A stretch of DNA of 64,000 bases from Cyanoderma ruficeps (lineage: Eukaryota; Chordata; Aves; Passeriformes; Timaliidae), in assembly GCA_008694505.1 (NCBI GenBank), contig VZDJ01007747.1:40714523-40778522 (forward strand), read 5' to 3'. Shown here piece by piece: positions 14,801 to 27,285 of the stretch. The translations under genes were made by a program, and so were the position numbers. Position 1 is the stretch's first letter. The number at the start of each line of letters is the position of its first letter. Below the pieces are notes generated by a model. It was not told where the DNA came from and searched no databases. It worked only from the letters and a program-made list of their open reading frames with translations.

Positions 14801-15925
14801 CAGATGGTATTATAAGACAGGGCTTTTTTTATGAAGCACAGGACTGGGAGAAATTATTGATTTTCTGAACACCTGCTTCCCTAGAGGTGCCTCCTCTCCA
14901 TGTGGGGAATAGTTTGTAGTTCCTGAAGAAAAATTTCTGTAAGTACAGGTGTCTGATATTTTTATGTCAACAGCACAACAACAAATGTGTTGGCAGAGAG
15001 TTTTTGCAGTGATTGGGGAAGCATCTAAATTTGATTGGTGTAAGTGCAGGTTTACTGAGGGATGGAAAGTTTGGAGCTGGTTAGTTGTCAGCATCACTAA
15101 AAGCCTTGATGCCAAGTCTTGAAAAGGACTGGGCTCAAAATGTAGCTGCTTCATGAGTGCCCATTTAGAACAGAACAGGTTAGAATTTACAATTGAATAA
15201 TTAAATAGAGTAGGCAAATGAAAATTTTAGAAGTGATAAAAGCCTCCAGTTTGATGGTATGAGGAGGACTGACAATGCAAGTCAAAAGTAAATATATTTT
15301 TTCCTTGCTTGCAGAAAATTTGCTCTTCAAACATCAGGTGCTTGGACAACTTCCAGAGTCAGGATGTGGACTAGATTGACCAATTTTCAGCAGATAAATC
15401 TTCTGATTCCATTTTTACTGAGTCTTCAAAATGTTAATGATTTGCTATCTGCAGACTTCAGAATATTTCTCAGGGACTGGAACACTGCCGAACTTATGCC
15501 GAGTCTGAAAAAATGATTCTTAAAGCATTTCAGTTTAAAACCCCATAATTCATCTGAGTATGAGCTGGGAAAGTGGCCCATAGCATACTGCAGATGAGAG
15601 CTCATAGCTGTGCTGCTGGGGTTTCAATCCTCTTCAGCAAAGAAATGGGAAATCTTTCCTTAAGGGTTTGACATCAGTAATGGAGATAAGAATTTAGAAA
15701 ATTGGAGAATAGGGAATTTGGCTTGCTGTACTTAATGAATAGTTTTCACCCATAAGGATGTGATTAATCCAGTTGTCTAAATGATGCATTTTGTTTAAGT
15801 ATTTAGGTGTCTGAGGATGCATCAATCTCTAGGTGGGAGATTACAGGTGAGTTGGGAATTAGTGGGTACTGCTTAGATAAAACATTTATTTCCAGGCCAC
15901 ATTATAAAAATAGCTAATTTGCCAA
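8869..15925. other. Upstream flank, no gene recognised
   Basis: Seven kilobases without a recognisable gene. Holds the G/T-rich tract at 13661-13888 and an (ATT)n stretch near 11427-11441. The segment at about 11480-11760 is free of recognisable repeats and has mixed composition, so it could be conserved noncoding DNA, but that cannot be judged without alignment. Confidence 0.55.
13661..13888 (+). repeat. G/T-rich low-complexity tract (228 bases)
   Basis: The plus strand is almost purely T and G: (TTTG)n at about 13704-13725, GGTTT repeats near 13865-13885, and many G runs, including one of about 12 near 13806. Several runs of three or more G separated by T loops make it a candidate G-quadruplex former. 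The open frame across it is low-complexity artefact. Confidence 0.9.
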
Positions 15926-16135
15926 TAAAGCAGCCAGGGCATTTCCAGGAAAGGGTCATCCACAATTTTCTGGGCAGGATCTTGGAGTGCTTCACTGCCC
16001 TTTGAATAAGGAAATTCTTCCTAAAAGCTAATCTAAACCTGCACTCTTTCAGTTTAAAACCATTGCCCCTTGTGCTGTTACTATCTGTCCCTCCTGTTTT
16101 TATCAGCCCCTTTAAGGTGGGCTTTGATGTTGTTG
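15926..16135 (-). repeat. Old, diverged CR1 LINE fragment
   Basis: An antisense CR1 3' region that is more diverged than its neighbours. Recognisable parts are 'gaaattcttcctaaaagcta', 'ctaaacctgcactctttcag' and 'aaaaccattgccccttgtgc'. The 3' terminal repeat is missing. It lies about 480 bases from a younger, longer CR1 in the same orientation. Confidence 0.75.
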
Positions 16136-16571
16136 TACAACTGAAATCTCATAAATCCATTAGGTTTATGACAGACAGAACTGTTTTGTCTGCCCAGTTT
16201 GATAAGGAGGACTCTTAGGGGCTGTACCAGGATGTGTTTTGGTGGTGTCCCTTCTTGTGGTGCACTTGTGCTGATTTATATCCTCTAGATCTATTTCCAA
16301 GGCCAAATTTTTAAGAGGGTTTTTTGTACAAGAGGTAATCAAGTCCATTGGGAGTATTTAGGTGCAGTATAAATACGGAAATGATGAAGTCTGCTGAGTT
16401 TTGTGGTTTGGAGATTTGTGCAGTCAGCTAAATGAAATGTCTGGTAGTGAGCGGTGTGAGTCTCAGCTCTGCACCAGGTATGTGCCCACTCAGCTCCAGC
16501 CTGGGCAAAACCAGGGGCCAGGACTGCGTGGGAGTTAGCTGGCCACCCATAGGTCTCTGCACCATTTACAC

Positions 16572-16612
16572 AGATATAGATATAGATATATATACACACA
16601 CATACACACATA
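16572..16612. repeat. GATATA / CA microsatellite next to a CR1 3' end
   Basis: Three GATATA units pass into TATATA and then CACACA/CATACACACA. The array directly abuts the 3' terminus of the antisense CR1 that begins at 16617. A microsatellite at a LINE 3' terminus may have been seeded by the insertion. Confidence 0.85.
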
Positions 16613-16616
16613 AAAC

Positions 16617-17440
16617 AGAATCATATAATATGCTGAGTTGGAAGGGACCCACAAAGATCATCCAGTCCAGCTCCTGGCCCTGCACAGCACCATCCCCCAC
16701 AGTCACACCCTGTGCCTCAGAGCATTGTCCAAACACTCCTGGAGCTCTGTCAGGCTGGTGCTGTGACCACGGCCCTGGGGAGCCTGTTCAGGGCCCAGCC
16801 ATCCTCTGGGGGAAGAACCTTTTCCTAATATCCATCCTAAACCTCCCCTGACAGAATTTCACTGTCACTGTCACCACAGAGAAGGGATCAGTGTCTCTCC
16901 CTCCTCTTTTCCTCGCAAAGAATTTGTAACTGCACTGAGGTCTCCCCTCAGTCTCCTCCAGGCTGAATAAACCAAGTGCCCTCAGCCTCTCCTCACACGG
17001 CTTCTCCTCAAGGCCCTTCACCACCCCTGTGTCCTCCCTTGGACACTCTCTAATAGTTTAACGTTTTTCTTATATTGTGGCACCTAAAGCTCCCCCAGCA
17101 CTCGAGGTGAGGCCTCCCCAGCCCAGAGCAGAGCAGGACAATCCCCTCCCTTGCCCAGCTGGCGATGCTGGGCCTGATGTCCCCAGGACAGGGATGTCCC
17201 TCCTGGCTGCCAGGGCACTGCTGGCTCATGTTCAACTTTCCACTGACCAGGACCCCCAGGTCCCTTTCCCTGGCACTGCTCTCCAGCCCCTCATTCCCCC
17301 TCTGTCCGTAGATCCAGGGTTGCTCAATCCCAGGTGCAGAATCCAGCACTTTCTCTGGTTGGAGTTCACAAGGTTGGTGACTGCCCAACCCTCTCATTTG
17401 TGGAGGTCTCTCTGCAGGGCGTCCCTGCCTCTGAGGGAGT
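16617..17440 (-). repeat. CR1 LINE, longest copy in the window (about 0.8 kb)
   Basis: An antisense CR1 whose 3' end (AGAATCATATAATATGCTGA) is at 16617. It continues through 'gttggaagggacccacaaag', 'cctcagtctcctccaggctg' and 'cccccaggtccctttccctg' into the C-terminal reverse-transcriptase region. The sequence is well preserved compared with other copies here but has no intact ORF. Similarity fades near 17440. The long frames seen over it on both strands are CR1 shadows, not host genes. Confidence 0.88.
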
Positions 17441-20400
17441 CAGAGTCCATGAGCAGAGGAGCACCAGCCCGGGGCTCACAATTACAGCAGCCAGGGCTGC
17501 ACCTGGTGCCTCTGTGGATATTGAATATACCTGTGTGTAGAAAGAAAAGGAACATTCATGTGCATACAGAGAGATCCATTTATTTTGCTATTCTAATACT
17601 TTATTGACTTTAAATTAAAACAGATCTCCTACAATTTGAACTTTTAACGGACTAGTTATTGTCATTCTGCTGTAATTGCTCTTTAATGCCATTTGAATAA
17701 CAATCGGAAAGGGGAAAACAAAATTTATGTGCAGTTAAACAGCTGCAGCTGCACCAAACACAAATGTGTGAAAGTTTCCAAATAGGAACTTTAATTTGGC
17801 AGTGATTTTGGCAAATAATTGTCCTTTTAGTGCAGCTCAACATCTGTGTGTAGTTTAAAGTTTTGTTACCTCTTAGATAATTAGCTGCCTAGCTTTCATT
17901 GTGTTTTAATGTGGTAAAAGACCCCAGTATAAAATATGCCAGGTTTAAAAATAGCAAACTGTGTTCTACTCTTGTTAAATTTACGTGCCTTTCCACAGCC
18001 ATCACTAACAGGTATGAAAATACTGATGCTGTGTTCCTTATAAAAGAGCATTTCAAGTAGTAGTGTAGCAGAAAATACTTGGGGGAAAAGCAATAGGCAC
18101 ACAACCCCTTCCCACACTTAGCTGGAAAAAATGTGTTATTCTTTGAATTGTCATTGAATCCCAGTGTATCTGCAAATGTACAGTTTTACTTGGAAAAAAC
18201 AGTGTGTGATTCTCCAGAGATGGATATTTTTGCCTGAAGAAAGCAAGCTGCAGTGATTTTGGGGTGTATGGCTCTGGGAGTCCCATGTGTGCAACAGCTC
18301 CTCTTAAAAGCACTAATTTTTACAATATGAACTTTGACTCACAATCTGCAGTTTTTATGGAGACACTTCACAATTCTTGGTAAATACACGTCAGAGCAGA
18401 GCTGCTGTTCCATCAGATCCTTCCACACTGAAGCAGGGGAGCAATTTAATGAATCCAGTGGGAGACCAGCATAAACCCTGATGATGAAATAATGAAATAA
18501 TGAGTTACACAGCAAGTGGTGAACATGCAGACCTTGGTGATTTGGGAGATTGTGGAATTAGATTATATCTGCTCTACAGACTGAAAAATGGGAAGAACAA
18601 GCTTTTGGACATCTGATCCATGGGCACCAACAGCAAGAGGTGGGGGCATATCCTCCAACAGCCCCAAACTCAGCAGCTGAGTTGTGGATGGTGGAACATC
18701 CACAGGACTGCTGCAAGCTGTGTTTTGAGGACTGAATTTCCAGCTCCCTTGGTAGCCTAGTCCTTCTGTACACTAACAAACAAATGTGTTTCAGTGTTGT
18801 GTATTTGTGAGTTTTAAAACATCCCACACCAGTGATGTGACCTTTCAAGTATGTAGGAAGTGCAAAACCTGAGGTGCCAGCCCTGGAGTTTTCCACTTAA
18901 CCTTAATCAAACATCTCAATATTTCAATCTCTAAACCATTTTCTTTTAAATATCTGTGACATTCATAGCTTGCTCTGAGAACACCTGTGACATTAACACT
19001 AGGATTTTAGGCTTTGCTTTTGAGTTCATTTATCCTTCTGGGAGGTGGACGAGCTTCCTTTTGGTTCTTTGAGTGCAGGGTGAATAGGCAAAGCCCTACA
19101 TGAAGAACAGGCTCAGATCTGAAGGTAAAAATGAGTAAAAACCTCTGCCAGGTTTGAAAAAAACACTTTTCAACCACACTTAGGTCTGCCTTGTAAAGTG
19201 TTAAATCTCTTTGAGTCCTTTGTAAATCAAATAAGCAACTACGAAATCTACACAAAAATCTCTAGCCAGACCTTCTTTCTCTTTGGATATTTACTGTGGT
19301 CTAGCCAGAAAATTTTGGAAGACAGTCGCCTTATTCTTTTTTTTTATGTGTGTATTATTGCCAGGTGAAGAGATTGTTGTCTTGTGCTGCGGTTCCTTTA
19401 AGCCCTAGAGTAGAAAATTATTAAAGTTGGCCTTTCAGGCTATATGATCTTTATCTGTGGAGAGTCCTGCTCCAAAAATTGTTTTAAGCTCAATTAATTT
19501 CACCATTATTTAACCTCTTGTTTAAATGTGTGATAATGAAAAGAAAGAAAACAAAACAGACTCTAGTGAGACTTGTAAGAGGTGAATAATTCGACTTTTA
19601 AAAATCTGTTATAACTTGATTTCTTGGCCTTGATTGTGCCTCATCTGTGCAATTAAAGCACCTCCCAGTCTGTCCTCCTGATCACCAGATAATGTTTAAA
19701 CTCCTTATTTCTGGCCTAACTGTACATATTTCCAGAACTAATCACTTCTTAGTGGCCAAGGCAATTTATCTTTCTTAAATATTAGGTATTATTATTAAGT
19801 ATTAAACTTGCTCTGCTTGAAGAATTTGGGTCACTTCTTAGGTTTTAAATTAAGGTAATTTGGTGCCGTGTTTTCTCCTTGTGCTTTTGATGCACCATTG
19901 GGGTACCAGGAATGCTCAGCTTTCTGCCCTTTCTTTCACCTCCAAGAATAAAGTGTAAATTGTGACCCAGGTTCTTTGGTGGGACTTGAGGGTGGAGGAA
20001 GGTGCATCTGGGTGGTGATAATGGAGCTCCAGACCAATCTGGCACAATTTGGGCAAGTACAAGTGAAATATGTTGGGTATTATTAATCCTCAAGCCATCA
20101 GCTCTTGCTTTGGAGGTCCCTGAGCAGCAGGTAATTGCACATTTGGAAAAATACTACAGTTGTGGCTATTTTGATTCTTGTGCTGTTGTGAGGCACTCAG
20201 CTTTGGCCATGGCAAAAGTCCTTGCTGTGTCCAAGTTGAGTCCTTGCTCTGGCCCAGGACAAGGCTTTGTCCAGTTTTAATCAGAGCAGATGCCAGCTGT
20301 AAGAAAGTAGGATTCCAAGGAATGGAGGAAGACAAGCAACATAGAGTTCAGATTCAGGTCAAGAAGCATAACTGGGAAATATTTTGAAGTATACCTTTAT

Positions 20401-21273
20401 GCTGCTGGGTTTTTTTAACAAGTAATTTATCTTCCCCTTACATGCTTTCATAGCTTCACTTTAATTTCTCTACTTCATGGCTTGATGGTTAATTTTCATA
20501 TATTTAATTACAAGTATTTTGCTGCACTTTATGTTTAGATTTATAGAGCCAGAGTTTCTCAAAATTATGTAGTAAGTTCATTTTAAACAATTTTACTGTT
20601 CCTCAAAAGGTCGAAATACACAATAATATGTGCACTTGACAAAGTCATTTTATGATTTCACCACACAAAGATAGTTTTGTGATGGATTTATTGTGTGGCT
20701 TGAGTAATTTTGGACAAGACTCACAGATTTTTATTTGATGTGTTTTTAATTTAAAAAATATACTGGATTAAATAAAAGACATTATTATATATTAATGCAT
20801 TTCTAAAGTATTACACTACTATTAAATCATAGTCTTTCTCCCGCACATATCATATAGACTTTGTAATATCAAAATTGAAAAACAGCTTACAGTCTTGAGG
20901 AGTAAAGATTGCCAGCATTTATCTGGATATGACAGAGAGAAAAATTAATTGAAAGCAGTGAAAAAAGTGACAGTACATGGTAATATTTTTATCACACTCA
21001 AAGTCAGTAGATTTTCTTCATTTAGAGCTGGAAGTGTAACATATTCTGGTTTTCTCGTCAGTTGTAGCAAAGACTGATTTATTCAGGCCTTCCTGATGCT
21101 GCTTTTCAGAGACATTATCATTTCCCATCAGCTGGAATGGCCTTTCATAAATTATGGGAGGCGAAACAGGAGGTTTGGGCTTCTGACATCCAGCTGCACT
21201 TTTCTGCCTTGTTCCACTCCTAAGTAGGCATCAGTCCTGACATGCTTCGAGTCTGATTTTCATGGAGTTTGTG

Positions 21274-21302
21274 CATTAAAGATTCTTTCTAAATCTTTAA
21301 TG
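21274..21302. repeat. Perfect 11-bp hairpin with 7-base loop
   Basis: CATTAAAGATT (21274-21284) and AATCTTTAATG (21292-21302) are exact reverse complements. It lies in a repeat-free stretch of the upstream flank. Confidence 0.9.
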
Positions 21303-22329
21303 TGCATCTCTATGTGCTGTCATCATTTTTCATTTGCACTGGTCAGGCCACAGATAAATTTGTGCTTAATAAAAAAGAGGCCAGTTTTTTTTCTCTCTCT
21401 TATTTCTCTCCCTCATTGATGTAAATGTTTTAGTAACTTAATTTTGCACTTTTTCACTTTCCAAATGTGCCTAGGTCCCTAATGGTAACTGAGAGAGATC
21501 CGTAACGTGCAGGGCTTTTGTTTTACCAAGTTGGAAGGAGGTGGCTGGATTTTTGGGATGGTTTTCAGCTCTGTGTTTCTGATTCACACTTGTACTAAGA
21601 TCACTTGGAAGCCAACTCAACTAGCTTCTTGTGCCACTGCTCTTCCAGTCCTCCTCTCCTCGAGCTGGTATTGGGACCAGCAGTGCCATAACCAGTGTTA
21701 TTTTCTTTCTGGAACCATTTCCAGCAAAATGCAGAGGTCCAAGTCTGCCCCCTTGGGTCCCAGCATCTTTGGGACTCTGGGCTCTGCATGTGACTGGGCT
21801 CAGAGGGATTGCTGTGTTTCCTAAGAGAGCTGCCTAGTACACATTGCTCAACCAGAAAATAAATAAACTGAAGTTACCTGAACCAGAACACCTTCTAAAA
21901 TTTCTCATTGCTGTCTTTCTCTCTCAGTCTGCTGTGGTTGACAATGCAACTGCCTCTGCTGATTGTTGTGTGACGAGTGCCATGATGATTAAAGGGTTAA
22001 AGATAAGAAAAGCACAGAAAATGTTATTCCTCTTTGTTTTTGTGAAAATCCTGTTTATTTTCAGTTGAGGGGGGAGAGGAATGGAGAAAAACATTAAAAA
22101 AATAGTCTTATCGTTGGTTTCCAAAAACACAAATCAAATGTTTTGCTCCTTGGTTTTTGCACAAGTGTCCTCAGGGTCTGGGATGAAGAATGAAGGGGAA
22201 TTCTGTGAACAAATAAGTGTGATGCCTAGATATGTATTGGAAATACCAATTTGAGGGGTCAAATTCCAAAATGTTCTGGTGTCGAAAGCTGACTGGCTTC
22301 ATGTTACTGGCTTGGCCAGTGATAGATTT

Positions 22330-22420
22330 GTTTTCATCAACCTAGTCACTTCAACTGTCTGTGCCTTTTTTTCCCTTTGCCTTATCTCCTTCATCTCTAA
22401 TGGGAGACATTTGCTCATTC
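22330..22420 (+). repeat. Possible MIR-like SINE relic
   Basis: 'cctagtcacttcaactgtct' followed by GTGCC and a TTCATCTCTAATGGG segment resembles the MIR phrase GCAAGTCACTTAACCTCTCTGTGCCTCAGTTTCCTCATCTGTAAAATGGG with gaps. The match is weak and could be chance. Confidence 0.3.
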
Positions 22421-22639
22421 TGACTTCACGCCATGGGGCTATGATTTCATCTGGCACATTTAGATGTTACCAGAATAGGGATAATAATAGGTTGTTTGGA
22501 AAATTTTTATGATACCCTATCTCTCAGCGGGTTGATTTTTCAGCAATAAACGCAGGTTTCCAAGTTAATTTTGGTTCCATTGCAGTGTAAGTGCCTTCTG
22601 CTGCATGCAGAAGCTTCAGTTCTCTCAGATACAGAATTC

Positions 22640-22652
22640 ATATATATATATA
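22640..22652. repeat. (TA)6 dinucleotide run
   Basis: A short AT dinucleotide run in otherwise unremarkable sequence. Confidence 0.85.
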
Positions 22653-23180
22653 CACCTCCCAAAAACCTCCGTGTGCACGTTTTTATTGGATGGGCTCTGG
22701 CTCAGAAATGGAACCACGCCATCATTGTGTGCATGTGAGATGTAATGTATATAATAAATGGGAAAAAAAACCCCCATCTCATTTGGAGCTTATTTGCTAT
22801 TTCTTCAACTCCAAAGTCTGTAGTGTACAGTTAGCAGTGGTTGAGTCTTGCCTGTATTCACTGAAAGAAATTCTAGAAGCTATTGAATTTAACCATTACT
22901 AAATATAGTACTCATTCTAGCACTCTTCAAAATATTTAACAAAAAGGAAAGTTTGTTTTATTAGCATGTGGCATTTTACAGTCTCAAGACATACAAAAGC
23001 TTTAGTTGTACCTTAACACTGGTTTGAAAGTAAAGTCTGTAATGTGACTTGTAAAATAGATTTCATTATTGTATGTACAAAATTTCTCCTAATTCTTTTA
23101 AAGACAAAAGCATTTACAGAGATCAAAACTTGATTTACAGTTATACTTGAAACTGTTGCTGTAAGAACATAATGTGAAAG

Positions 23181-23801
23181 TGTCCTGCTTTGGAAAGACA
23201 GATGTCTGCTAAGGAAAGCAGGAGCCTCCCTTGAAACAGAGAATGTAAACCTCCTCCCTCTGAATTATTATAATTTTGAAACTAAGGGGTTCTCAGGGAA
23301 AGATATGGAAATAAGAATAACAGTTCTTTACTAGGAAAAATTAAAATAAAAATGTAGTAGTACAAAAAAACAACCAAACAAAAAGAAAACACTGATGGAG
23401 TCAGAATACAACCTGACACCCTGTTGGTCAGGGTGTTGGGAGCAGTCCAGTCAAGTCCTCCTGGAGTGACAGATGTGGTTCTGTTGGAGCAAAGACGATC
23501 CTGTAGCAGGGTGCACTTTTCCTCTGAAGGTCCAGTGGTGGTCAGATGGGTCTGGTCTTCCTCTGGGAATCCAGTGCAAACAGCCTGTGCTGGTGTTCTG
23601 AATCCCAGGTTTTATCCAGGTGGGAATGCTTGGCCCCTCCCCCTGGGTGGGGCATCTCCCAATGGGATGATGTAATTGTCTCAGCCATGCAGTGAGCTTC
23701 GATGGCCCATTAACAGCAGATATCCCCTGGAGGGAGGACGGGTCCTGGAAGAGATAAAGAACACTGCCCCACCTGGTTTTAACAGATGGAATTAGAATAC
23801 A
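23181..23801 (-). mobile_element. Solo LTR of an endogenous retrovirus, minus orientation
   Basis: A 621-base segment reads TGTATTC...GCAGGACA on the minus strand, giving the TG...CA termini of an LTR. In that orientation it has a TATA-like GGATAAAACC (plus positions 23608-23617), a variant polyadenylation hexamer AGTAAA (23327-23332), and an R-like segment between them with an 8-bp hairpin (23416-23436). The sequence resembles LTRs I remember from songbird genomes, but I cannot assign a subfamily. No gag, pol or env and no second LTR flank it, so it is a solitary LTR left by recombination. A target-site duplication is not obvious, so the ends may be off by several bases. Confidence 0.7.
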
Positions 23802-25065
23802 TAGTTTTGGTTACATCTTGCATTGCAACTTAAGACAAAAAGTGAGGTAAAACTAGTATAAAACATGTATAAATTATATAAAACTAGTTTGGGATTAACC
23901 ATCTGCAAATATTCTGTCACTCTAAACAAAATGGACCAACAGCAGGACTCAGACATAATGTTAATTATTAAATGTGTTTGAAAACACAGCAAATGTATGT
24001 TTGCATGCCAGTAGCAGTTTCAACATACACATTTTTCATTTTTCATATTAAATAAAAGAGAATAGCATCTGCTTTTAAGAGTAGTTGTTACCAGAAAAGA
24101 AAACAAAATAAAAAGAGGTGAAATGTGCAATCGCAGCAATATTTTACTTCTTACTGTAACATTCCCCATAATCAAATAAGCTACAACTGCCAGGACATTT
24201 ATCTCATTTGTCAGGACATCCAAGTTGTTTGTCATCCCCCACCTGAAATAAGTCAGCCTATCCTCTGCATTATGTTCACTACTCAGTTGGCCAGAAGAAA
24301 GCCGCCTTGGTACGGACAGATGGTGAAGAGATAGTAGGAACTGAATAAGTGAAACAAAATCACATCTAAACTTGCTATTTGTAAGTACATATTGGGGTTT
24401 CTTCCAGAGGTCATCTGGCTTCTTGCAGTTGCTGACTCCATTAAAAAAAATAAAATTGATTTTGTTTATTCCACTTAATTTGCATCAATGCATACTGCCA
24501 ATTTCCAATCTGTTTTCTTTTGGGTTTTTTTCTTTTTCTTTTCCTTTTTTTTCTTTCCCAAACAAAAGAAATAGAATTTTATCTACTCCGTCATTATTAA
24601 AAAACCTAAAAAATAAAAAAAAAAAAATGTGTGTATAGAAACAATCCCCACTCCTCCCTGAACTAGCTCGTGTTACAGTGCAAAATCACAACAACCCTGT
24701 TTGTGTCAAAGGACTGATGAAACACCTGAAAGAATACTGTCATATAAATGACCGGTTAAAAATACTGCTCTCTTCCCAAGTTTTTAATTTAAAGATTTAA
24801 AGGTTTTCCAGAGTCATGCTGACTATTAGCAGTGTGGAAATCAGGGTTTTGGAGGACAGGAGAAAGGGTTTTTGGAGGGAGGCTGTTGTTTGCAGCAGTG
24901 CTGGGGGACATAATGTGCTGTTTGCAGGAAGCCACCAGAATGTGTCTGTAAAGGTGATGGACTTTGTTTATTTTATGGGCTGTTCTTCATTAGGGTGTCT
25001 CAGCCTGGGCAAAGTCATCTTCAATTGACAGTGGCTCAAAAGACATTTTTGTGGCTGTTCTTACA

Positions 25066-25200
25066 CTCACAGGATGGTTGGGGTTGAAAGGAACCTTCAA
25101 AGATGGTCAGGTCCACCCCCCTGCTGTAGCCAGGGACACCTTCCACTAGACCAGGTTGCTCAAAGCCCCACCCAGCCTGGCCTTGAGCACTTTTTCAGTG
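25066..25200 (-). repeat. CR1 LINE fragment, extreme 3' end
   Basis: An antisense CR1 3' tail with 'ggttggggttgaaaggaacc', 'cagggacaccttccactaga' and 'ccaggttgctcaaagcccca'. It is truncated to about 135 bases. Confidence 0.88.
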
Positions 25201-26748
25201 GTAACTAAAAAGATGCATTTGTCACTGATCCTTTTCCCCTGAATCTTCATGGCAGCCTTCCCACTGTTTTCCTTCCCTTCCTCTTCCTTCCCTCAGCATC
25301 TTAAAATGACTGTTTCTGGGGTTTGTGATTTTTGCTTTATTGATAATTGTGTGTTGGGTTGGCAGCATTCTTTGCTTCATACCTACCAAAATCTGAAAGG
25401 AAGAGTTTAATGGATCTTGCATCGCACTGTAACAGTCAGCAGATTCAGGAAAAGAAAATTCATGACAAACCACTTTGCACTTCTAGAACTTTTGCCTCTG
25501 GCAAGGAAACCATTGATTATCTTTTTGTGATTGAATTAGTTTCTTTTCACATAGATACTTCATGTCAAAGTAGTCAAAAGTTTGGCATATGTACAATCTC
25601 TGGGGATTGACTTTTATTTTCTATATAGCATGCAAAATCTTGTTTTTAAGGAATTTAATAAAATGCATATTCAATATTTAATTAATTTCTCATTATCCTT
25701 TTAAAATACAGAAGTTATATTGTGTTGATGCTATTTACGCCCTCTGTTTCTAGTTTTTAAAAATTGTTTTGCTTTTCATGCATTTTTATTTTATTTTATA
25801 GATTAAATTTCTTCTCTGGTGCTATCAGTGCTACTTTTCTTGAAATACTTATTATAAGCTCTTGAATTTTTGTATTGATGGACTGATGGACCATGTAGGC
25901 CATTAGAAGATCTGAAAAGTAAAATAGTAGGAGTAGCACTGAAGACATAATTAGGTGAAGCATTTGTATCTTTGGGTATGACCTGTAATGAGGAATTCTC
26001 TATAATTCCTATTTCCTTCAAAGAAAAACTGCTTGATTTTATGTGTGCAGGTCAATACTTAACCCCTGCTCTAACCATCTGAATATTGGTCATAATTACT
26101 CAGCCTGTTAGGATGTTGCAGATAAAAACAATATTCCAGAACCTTCTGTGCCTCTCATGTTCCCCAAGCAGGGAAAAACTGACATCCTGGTCAGGAGAGG
26201 TTCAGGGTTTGAATGTTTCAGATATGTATTTCAACATTTCATTGTGCTGTTTGACAGATTAATTGCATTTTTGTTTGCCACCTGCACTTTGTGTTGCATC
26301 AGCAGAGGCAATGCTGCGCCAAGGCCGTGTATCTCCAAAAGACACATGTTGAAAGGTCTGATGAATTACAATTTTCCAAATAATCCAGCACTGACACCCC
26401 GTAAGATTCCAGAGGGGAGAAGTGTGATATTTGTTTTGCAAACACTGTTTTCTTCCTTTTCTATGCGTTGTCAGTTTAGCTTCTTGATTTTCCCTCAGTT
26501 TAAGTTAAGGAAACAAAGATTGCAGCGGCAATAACAGGCACATTGCCTCTCAAAAGTGTCATTTGTAAATAATTTAGGAAAAGAATTACTTCCCTGCATT
26601 TGACTAGAGGACAACTTAGCAAGATTGACTACATTTCAATCATCATATTTGTGCCTTCAGTTGTTAGAAGTATTTTGTTACATGGTTATAAAGGCTGTCA
26701 ATTAAAACATTATGCTTCTGCCTCATTCCAGACTCACATTAAATGCCT

Positions 26749-26775
26749 ATTTAAACATCTTGGAGATGTTTAAAT
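26749..26775. repeat. Perfect 12-bp hairpin with 3-base loop
   Basis: ATTTAAACATCT (26749-26760) and AGATGTTTAAAT (26764-26775) are exact reverse complements with TGG between. It lies outside any recognised repeat. Confidence 0.95.
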
Positions 26776-27107
26776 CCTGGCTGCATCCATTGAATTTGTG
26801 TTTTGGTACCCAAACACTGAGGGGTTTTTTTTGACACGTCACAGACACAAATGTATGCATATATATAGTTTGTAGTCTGTTCCACTTCATCTGCTGTATG
26901 GATTTAGTGGATGTGGCCTGTAGTGTCTCATCTAGTCCAATATTTCATCTTCAGAAGGAAAAGCTGCTCAAATCCCCATGGATTTGAGAGGTACCATTTG
27001 GCCATTATTGTTCTACTTTTATTTAATGTCTGAAGCATGAGGAACACTTCTTATTTTGTCTTATATTTCAGTTACAAAGCTTTATGTGAAATATAAAATT
27101 AATTTAA

Positions 27108-27285
27108 GAATCATAGAATGAATCATAGACTAGTTTGGAGGGGACATTATAGATCTTGTTCCAATCCCCCTGCCATGAGCAGGGATACCTTCCCACCTTC
27201 CACTAGACCAACTGGAAGAAAAAGATGGATCCAACTTGGCTTTGAACACTTCCAAGACCACTCTGCTTTCCTCCTTGCCTTCCTA
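27108..27285 (-). repeat. CR1 LINE fragment, extreme 3' end with duplicated terminus
   Basis: An antisense CR1 3' tail beginning with AGAATCATAGAATGAATCATAGA, which keeps two copies of the terminal ATTCTATGATT-type repeat. 'ccccctgccatgagcaggga' and 'ttccactagaccaactggaa' follow. It is diverged toward its 5' side. Confidence 0.85.

Larger units (their letters stand above)
17441..23180. other. Upstream flank, no gene recognised
   Basis: AT-rich sequence, mostly free of known repeats, with the hairpin at 21274-21302, a possible MIR relic at 22330 and a (TA)6 run. Short frames on both strands lack family motifs. Confidence 0.55.

Noticed and set aside
17077..17607. 176-codon plus-strand open frame
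   Set aside because: It lies mostly antisense over a CR1 LINE copy; Pro/Leu-rich translation of the repeat, not a host gene.
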